Part shown: in pieces, positions 24,236 to 30,090 of the stretch
How positions within the stretch are numbered: position 1 is the stretch's first letter
Layout: the number at the start of each line of letters is the position of its first letter
Source of the DNA: Bacteroides sp. SM23_62_1
GTDB lineage: Bacteria; Bacteroidota; Bacteroidia; Bacteroidales; SM23-62
DNA length: 33,033 bases
Direction: 5' to 3'
NCBI GenBank assembly: GCA_001304505.1
Contig: LJUQ01000018.1
Coordinates: 1-33,033 of the forward strand
Translations under genes and position numbers: made by a program
Notes under the pieces: generated by a model
Databases searched by the model: none
The model's input: only the letters and a program-made list of their open reading frames with translations
What the model was told of the DNA's origin: nothing

Positions 24236-24325
24236 CGAAATGGTAGGAATCTTCGATTCCTTTACCATTTCGAAAATCCTCGAAAATTAACGCAACCACC
24301 AAAGGCGGATTGCTAATTTTCGGGA
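24236..24325. repeat. Two adjacent imperfect hairpins after the permease gene
   Basis: The first, 24236-24272, pairs CGAAATGGTAGGAATC with GATTCCTTTACCATTTCG (two-base bulge). The second, about 24281-24325, pairs CGAAAATTAACGCAACC with GGATTGCTAATTTTCG. Neither has a T-run. They may act as mRNA 3'-end structures or be dispersed repeats. Confidence 0.45.
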
Positions 24326-24434
24326 TGGGTGTGGGGTAGGATTGGGAGTTTAACATCTGCATCCCGGTTCAAGAATGTGGGGATGTGTCGTAACATAGCA
24401 AAAATGAATTGAAACCGATCAGAAAGACTTTCAA

Positions 24435-24550
24435 GGCTTCTCACAGGTTATCGCAGATTGTGCCGCTGATTTCGCAAATCCCCCTTAGGTCGACAAGTTG
24501 AATAAAATCCGCGCACTAAGTTCTACGAAATCTGTAAAAAATAATTCATC
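24435..24550. repeat. Degenerate inverted repeat with CGCAGATT / AATCTG-type units
   Basis: The left part has ACAGGTTATCGCAGATT and CTGATTTCGCAAAT. The right part has AAATCCGCGCACTAAG and CTACGAAATCTGT, roughly its reverse complement. The match is imperfect. The rest of 24199-24736 shows no gene. Confidence 0.3.
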
Positions 24551-24736
24551 TTACTTCAACTGATACATTAACATTACGTTGTGACACAGCCTTCTTCACT
24601 TTTAATCGGTCTTTCCATCCCACGCTCCACTGCTCTCTCTCATTCTCTCACCCTCCCTCCTCCCTATAACATTTATTAACATTCTTTTTATACTATAATC
24701 GAAAGAGGTACCGTTTTCTAACAAATCGACAAAAGG

Positions 24737-25968
24737 ATGTTAATCAAGGATGAGAAGATTCAAACCAGACCGGTTTCATTCTGGAACTCCTCAACATTTA
24801 AGATAATTATTATTGGATTGCTGATTCTTGCATTGCTTATTCCGGGTGCTATGATTAAAAATCTTGTCAGGGAAAGGGAAACTATTCTTGAAGATGCCAG
24901 GCAGGATATCATTTCAAGCTGGGCAGAAGCTCAATATTTTAGTGGCCGGTATTGGCTGTTCCATATGGTGAATTTACGAAGAAGAATAATGAAATAATTG
25001 AGACAAAGAAATATGCTTACTTTCTTCCCGAGGAATTAAATATTACCGGGGAAATTAATCCTGAGATCCGGTACCGGGGGATCTATAAAACCATTTTATA
25101 TAATTCAAGCCTTTCAATAAATGAATTCTTCACTCAGCCTGTCTTTACCGATCTGAATATCAAAGAATCCGATATTTACTGGGATGAAGCATTTATTATG
25201 GTTGGTGTATCAGACATGAGAGGGATCCAAAACCCGGTAATGATTAACTGGAATAATAACGGGAAGTATGTAAATCCTGGAATTTTATCCGATGAGGTGA
25301 TACCTTCAGGATTTCATTTGGGAGTTGAAGTTCAAGGACCTGATACGTACAGATTTGAATTTGATTTAGATATCAATGGGAGTGAGACGCTGAATTTTAC
25401 CACTTTGGGTAAACAGACCCTGGTAAGTCTCCAATCTGGTTGGAAAAATCCAGGTTTTGAAGGTGCGTTTCTGCCTGATGAGAGAGTTATTGATGAAAAC
25501 GGTTTTGAGGCAAAATGGAAGATCCTTAATCTGAACAGGAATTACCCACAAAAATGGACAGGAGCAAAGTACAAAATTGAAGAATCTGCCTTTGGAGTAA
25601 GGTTAATTCTGTCGGTAGACCAATATCAGAAGACGATGCGATCTATTAAATATGCAATAATGTTCATTGCCTTAACATTTATGGTTTTCTTCTTCTTTGA
25701 GATTCTGAATAAATACCGTATCCATCCGATTCAATACTTATTAATCGGCCTGGCACTCTGTGTTTTCTATATTTTATTGTTATCATTATCCGAACATATC
25801 GGATTTAACCTGGCTTACCTGATAGGAAGTATAAGTATCATAACTATGATTACGGTTTACAGCATATCAATCCTTAAAAAGGTGGGCAGATCGCTTATTC
25901 TATCGGGAGTTCTCAGCTGGCTGGCCTGTTGGATTACGAGTTCCTTCCGTCGTCTCGCAACGGGATAA
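24737..25968 (+). pseudogene. creD: creD-like inner-membrane protein gene, frameshifted and truncated
   Basis: The first frame (24737-24997) starts well: ATG after an AAAAGG stretch, one membrane helix (IIIIGLLILALLIPGAMI), then IKNLVRERETILEDARQDI, the CreD N-terminal pattern. At about 24944 it runs out of register. The other frame there reads PVLAVPYGEFTKK, the conserved CreD motif that should follow SG, so one base is missing near AGTGGCCGG. The second frame continues to 25968 through the periplasmic domain and several helices (MFIALTFMVFFFFEIL, HPIQYLLIGLALCVFYILLLSLSEH). It ends early with WLACWITSSFRRLATG, about 50-60 residues short of the usual CreD end. CreD is an inner-membrane protein linked to envelope stress and beta-lactam response. 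No CreBC-type partners are nearby. If the base loss is a sequencing error, the C-terminal shortening remains. Confidence 0.82.
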
Positions 25969-26043
25969 CTTGATTATACCGAAAGGATAATTTATTTAAT
26001 ATTTGTTGCACCACCACCCTTTATCTCTGGGCCATAAATCCTG

Positions 26044-28248
26044 TTACACCAGATCCTTCAATAATCTCCTTACATCCTCCACGTCATCAATATAATACCT
26101 GGCTTTTGTGGTTTTGGTGCCCACCTTAATGGTGATGGCTTCTTCCGGCATAGCACCAAAAGTATATTCATCTGTCCAATCATCTCCAACAGCCAGGATA
26201 AAGTCAAATTTCTGGTTGCCAATTTTATTTAATGCTGCCCTGCCTTTATTTATTCCTGAATTTTTAATCTCGATAACTTTATCCCCATCCATGATCTCGA
26301 GATTAAGGTTTGCTGTCATTTCCTTCATATCCTCTTTCAATTCCCAGGAACGGATCTCACCAAGGTCGGGATCTGCATCGCGGTAATGCCAGACAAGGGA
26401 ATAATTTTTTTGTTCAATAAAAGATCTGGGTGTCCGGTCTACATAAAATTCAAGTGTAGGCCGTATTACATCCATCCATTGTTTATCAATCTGTTCCGTC
26501 ATCCCCCATTCTCCCCCGGGTTCTTTTGACCATACTCCATGTTCTGCAATAAAGCCTATTCTTCTGATTTTGGAGAACCATTTACCCAGGGTTTCTTTGT
26601 CTCTGCCACTTATGATAATAACTTTATTACCTTTCGTTTCGGTAAGGTTTTTGAGTATGTCATAGAGCTCCTCATCGGGATATACGGCCTGCGGATCTTT
26701 ATGAAAGCCGATCAATGTACCATCATAATCCAGGAAGAACAATCTCCGGGTTGCTGCAGAATATTTGGTTTTAATCTGAGCTCTCAAATCCGGATTAATT
26801 TTCCTGGCACGTTTAATCTCCTGAATTTTCATGACTTCGTCCAGGCTGTTCAGAAAATCAGTTGCCCACTTTTCCTCATTATACCGTTGTAATCTTTTTT
26901 GCAGGATTTCATTTCTTTGAAGTTGTTCCTTTTCCGGCATTTCAAGAGCTTCCTTTATTGCATCAGCCATTTCTATCTGGTTATTCGGGTTGACAATAAT
27001 GGCTTCACTCATCTCCTTCGATGCACCTGCCATTTCACTGATAATCAAAACTCCTTTGCGGTCAATTTTAGATGCAATGAATTCTTTTGCTATCAGGTTC
27101 ATACCATCCCTGACCGGTGTTATTAAAGCGATGTCAGATACGATGTAAAGTTCGATGATTTCATCGAAGGAGATAGTTCGATAAAAATAACGGATTGGAA
27201 TCCAGCTTATATTTCCAAAACGGGAATTTATTTTTCCCACAAGCTCGTCCAGTTCACGTTTCAGGATTTTGTACTGTTCAACAGATTCCCTTGAGGGAGT
27301 GACATAAAATAACAGGTTGACTTTTCCACGATAACTCGGATATTTTTCCAGAAATAGTTCAAATGCACGGAGTTGCCGGGCTATACCTTTCGTATAATCA
27401 AGCCTGTCAATTGAAAGAATAAGCTTTTTATCTTTGCCCATGAGGTTTTGATCAATGAGTGTTTTTCTTAAAGGCGATTCTGTAAAAGAATTCAGTTTAT
27501 TCAGGGTTGCATTATGAAATCTCTGGTAATCAATTCCCAGAGGAAAAAAATCTACTTTTACAGTACGTTCTTCAAGATGTATCCGGTTCAACACAGATTC
27601 ATAACCAAGAAGCCTGCGGACACAACTCATAAAATGCCTTTCATAATCGTACGTATGAAATCCGACAAGATCCGCACCCAGCAATCCTTCAAGGATCTGG
27701 CTGCGCCACGGCAGTAATCTGAACATCTCAAAAGATGGAAAGGGTATATGGAGGAAAAACCCAATCGGGATATCCGGATTCTTTTCCCTGAGTAATCCCG
27801 GCAGTAACATTAGCTGGTAATTCTGTATCCAGATTCTGTCACCCTCTTCAAGATGCTCATAAACTGCATCTGCATAGATTCTGTTGACTTTGATATATGC
27901 TTCCCAGTGTTTTTCCTCGTAAATAGTATTCTGATTAAAATAATGAAATAACGGCCAGATTGTCCTGTAACAGAATCCATCCAGAAATCTTTTCCGTTCT
28001 TCCCCGGGTAAGAAAACAGGGTAACAATTCATATCTTTGAGTAATTCCACTACCATTCCTTTTTCCCGTTTACTTAAATCTTCGGAATCGATTCCGGGTG
28101 AACCATACCAGATACAGTCCTTTTCCATATAATAAGGTGATATGGCGACGGGAAATCCTGTTTCCCTGATACCGGGAATCAGTTCTCCTTTGTCATCGCG
28201 GGTCAGGATATAGGGTAATTCGTTTGTAATCAGTATTAATTTGCCCAT
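26044..28248 (-). CDS. otsAB: Bifunctional trehalose-6-phosphate synthase/phosphatase (OtsA-OtsB fusion)
   Basis: 734 residues. Residues 1 to about 465 are a GT20 trehalose-6-phosphate synthase: the N-terminal GKLILITNELPY strand, FFLHIPFPS, LSIDRLDYTKGI and TPVRDGMNLIAKEF are all present. Residues about 490-734 are a HAD trehalose-6-phosphate phosphatase with FLDYDGTLIGF (Asp507 and Asp509), IISGRDKETLGKWF, EHGVW and a VGDDWTDEYTF motif. The protein would make trehalose from UDP- or ADP-glucose and glucose-6-phosphate in the cytoplasm for osmotic and stress protection. The usual synthase motif WVHDYHLML reads WIQNYQLML (140-148), with three polar changes. This may be a lineage variant or affect glucose-6-phosphate binding. 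The gene stands alone on the minus strand; the HAD-GH65 gene 1.8 kb away may degrade its product. ATG 28248 begins the family N-terminus directly. Confidence 0.93.
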   Translation of the reverse strand: MGKLILITNELPYILTRDDKGELIPGIRETGFPVAISPYYMEKDCIWYGSPGIDSEDLSKREKGMVVELLKDMNCYPVFLPGEERKRFLDGFCYRTIWPLFHYFNQNTIYEEKHWEAYIKVNRIYADAVYEHLEEGDRIWIQNYQLMLLPGLLREKNPDIPIGFFLHIPFPSFEMFRLLPWRSQILEGLLGADLVGFHTYDYERHFMSCVRRLLGYESVLNRIHLEERTVKVDFFPLGIDYQRFHNATLNKLNSFTESPLRKTLIDQNLMGKDKKLILSIDRLDYTKGIARQLRAFELFLEKYPSYRGKVNLLFYVTPSRESVEQYKILKRELDELVGKINSRFGNISWIPIRYFYRTISFDEIIELYIVSDIALITPVRDGMNLIAKEFIASKIDRKGVLIISEMAGASKEMSEAIIVNPNNQIEMADAIKEALEMPEKEQLQRNEILQKRLQRYNEEKWATDFLNSLDEVMKIQEIKRARKINPDLRAQIKTKYSAATRRLFFLDYDGTLIGFHKDPQAVYPDEELYDILKNLTETKGNKVIIISGRDKETLGKWFSKIRRIGFIAEHGVWSKEPGGEWGMTEQIDKQWMDVIRPTLEFYVDRTPRSFIEQKNYSLVWHYRDADPDLGEIRSWELKEDMKEMTANLNLEIMDGDKVIEIKNSGINKGRAALNKIGNQKFDFILAVGDDWTDEYTFGAMPEEAITIKVGTKTTKARYYIDDVEDVRRLLKDLV

Positions 28249-28542
28249 GATTTGTTGTTCGGTAGTTTATTCAATTGATAATTAAGTAGTTGATTCATTA
28301 GTTAATGCAATTATATATCAGACCAATCTCGGTAAGTATTGCTGAACCTCCCCTGGAAACTATACTCCTTTCAGGAATCATTTCAAGTACTTTTTTAAAG
28401 TATATTCCTTTGATATGCAATAAAATCCCAGGATATTACGCTTCTTAAGTTAGCTGATGACCTTCTTTACCAATAAGTTATCATACTTTTGCTATGGATT
28501 CATTTATTTTTATCAGAGGTTTTATGCACTCTTAAATTGAGA

Positions 28543-28644
28543 ATATATGCCATGTGGAATTCAAAGCTATTTCTGCTTAATTCGGGATAATGGCAAACAA
28601 ATGAACCAGACCTACAAATCAGCACTATTTCCCACATGATATAT
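28543..28644. repeat. 102-bp element with inverted ends, possible MITE-like remnant
   Basis: ATATATGCCATGTGGAA (28543-28559) and TTCCCACATGATATAT (28629-28644) are near-perfect inverted copies about 70 bp apart. A 30-codon frame (28547-28639) fills the space but matches no family I know. It lies in the 430-bp gap between otsAB and the MDR gene. The rest of that gap is A/T-rich without other features. Confidence 0.35.
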
Positions 28645-28681
28645 GCATTGTTGTGTGTTCGTTTTATCTGATATTATATTA

Positions 28682-29629
28682 TTATATATTTATCACAACA
28701 TTTCCCTTTTTATGGCCTTTATCAACATATCGATGTGCTTCAAACATTTCTTCAAGAGGATAGGATTTATCGATAATTGCTTTCAACTTTCCTTCTTTAA
28801 CAATTTCACTGATTAATTCCAGGTCATTAATACTTGCTTTTGGAGATCCATCATCCACCGAGATGTATTTACCTCCTGGAGCTAATACTTTATTGCATTG
28901 TTGTTTAAATTTTGAATCCTTCCATCTGCCAACTGCATCAAGTATGAGGTCAAAATCTTTTTTAAGATCTTCAGGCTGCTCTTTTGTATAATCTATTACC
29001 GAATCAGCTCCCAATGATTTTACCATTGCCAGGTTATTAGTACTACAAACACCAGTTACTTCCATTCCGAAATACTTTACAAGCTGAACAGCAGCAGAAC
29101 CAATCGCTCCTGAAGCTCCATAAACAAGAACATTTTTTCTCTGTTGAATATTTCCTCTTTTTAGGTAATGTAATGCTATCAATGCTCCATATGGGATTGC
29201 GGCAGCTTGTTCAAAGGTGATGTTGTCAGGTTTTAATACGATCACGCTGTTTTCCGGCATACATTTATATTCGGCATAAGTACCAAATCGAACAGTAAAT
29301 CCATCCTTAAGTGTCCAACCATATACCGCATCTCCTTTATTAAAACGGGTTACATTTTCCCCTTTAGATTCAACTGTCCCGGATATAATCATTCCCAGTA
29401 TGGAGTTTCTTGGTTTCTTAAACCCAAGCACAAATCCCATCAATATTCCTCGTGGCGATCGCCTTGGAAGTTTAAAACCACGTACTATACAATCGCTTGC
29501 AGTTACTGATGTAGCATGTATCTTAATGAGAACTTCATTAATTCTGGGCATAGGTTTATTAATCTCAGTAAATTTGAGAACATCAGGAGGACCATATTTT
29601 GTGCATTCAACTGCTTTAATTTTCTCCAT
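28682..29629 (-). CDS. Zinc-independent MDR-family NAD(P)H oxidoreductase (quinone reductase-like)
   Basis: 315 residues. The GroES-like N-terminal half (KAVECTKYGPPDVLKFTEI, then VLIKIHATSVTASDCIVRG) and GDAVYGWT are typical of the quinone oxidoreductase branch of medium-chain dehydrogenases. The Rossmann half has YGASGAIGSAAVQLVKYFG, then LGADSVIDYTKE and FDLILDAVG. The catalytic and structural zinc cysteines of alcohol dehydrogenases are absent, so it is a zinc-free reductase using NADPH or NADH. The substrate (quinone, enone or aldehyde) cannot be told. The frame extends upstream to a TTG at 29653, but ATG 29629 (MEKIKAVEC) fits the family and lies after an AAAAAAT stretch. The neighbours are otsAB on the same strand 430 bp downstream and the divergent HAD-GH65 gene. 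Nothing links its function to the trehalose genes. Confidence 0.88.
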   Translation of the reverse strand: MEKIKAVECTKYGPPDVLKFTEINKPMPRINEVLIKIHATSVTASDCIVRGFKLPRRSPRGILMGFVLGFKKPRNSILGMIISGTVESKGENVTRFNKGDAVYGWTLKDGFTVRFGTYAEYKCMPENSVIVLKPDNITFEQAAAIPYGALIALHYLKRGNIQQRKNVLVYGASGAIGSAAVQLVKYFGMEVTGVCSTNNLAMVKSLGADSVIDYTKEQPEDLKKDFDLILDAVGRWKDSKFKQQCNKVLAPGGKYISVDDGSPKASINDLELISEIVKEGKLKAIIDKSYPLEEMFEAHRYVDKGHKKGNVVINI

Positions 29630-29682
29630 ATTTTTTATTTTAAGTGAATACAAAATCCTGTCTGGTCACCTGCAATTATGAG

Positions 29683-29711
29683 ATCCCTCTCAGCCTGAGG
29701 CTGATCGGGAT
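29683..29711. repeat. Short palindrome upstream of the MDR gene
   Basis: ATCCC and TCAGCC on the left pair with GGCTGA and GGGAT on the right, around a TGA loop. It is a 29-bp interrupted palindrome in the divergent gap. It could be an operator or a dispersed repeat. Confidence 0.35.
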
Positions 29712-29769
29712 GACTTAATTCTACAGAATTTACTTACATAATATTTATTTCAAAAAACAACCTCATTAT

Positions 29770-29990
29770 CCCTATTCATTTCTCCTTCTCCCATTCCCCT
29801 GTTCACCCCCTCTTCCAAGACCTTACTCCCAACTCCCAACTCCAACTCTATACGCTGTACTCTCTACTCCTTACTCCATACTTCTTACTCCTTACTCCAT
29901 ACTTCTTACTCCTTACTCCTTACTCCATACTTCTTACTCCCTACTTCATAGTCCTTACTTCCTGCTCATAACTCCCTGCTTCCTGCTAAT
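29770..29990. repeat. Pyrimidine-rich degenerate tandem repeat
   Basis: The + strand is almost purine-poor (C/T with scattered A). It contains repeated CTTACTCCATACTTCTTACT units of about 20-28 bp, clearest from 29867 to 29945. Flanking copies are decayed (ACTCCCAACTCC, CTTCCTGCTCAT). There are no distinct spacers, so it is not a CRISPR. It lies in the gap between the MDR gene and HAD-GH65. Confidence 0.7.
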
Positions 29991-30014
29991 ATACTAATTT
30001 TATCGGTCAGGTTC

Positions 30015-30044
30015 TTGAAAGGTTAACCTGTTATAGTATCTTTG
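30015..30044 (+). promoter_or_regulatory. Bacteroidota primary-sigma promoter for HAD-GH65
   Basis: TTG (30015-30017), a 19-bp spacer and TATCTTTG (30037-30044) match the Bacteroidota -33/-7 consensus TTTG-N19-TAnnTTTG. Transcription would start near 30050, about 40 nt before the ATG at 30091. A small palindrome AGGTTAACCT lies in the spacer and could be an operator half. Confidence 0.6.
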
Positions 30045-30090
30045 GCAAAAAGTCTGGTTAACGTGATTTTAAAAGGGCAGGAAGTTGAGT

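Noticed and set aside
28547-28639. Small peptide gene
   Set aside because: Thirty codons, no ribosome-binding signal, no homology recognised, and boundaries that match an inverted repeat.
29860-29990. CRISPR array
   Set aside because: The repeats are contiguous and degenerate, with no unique spacers of constant length and no cas genes.
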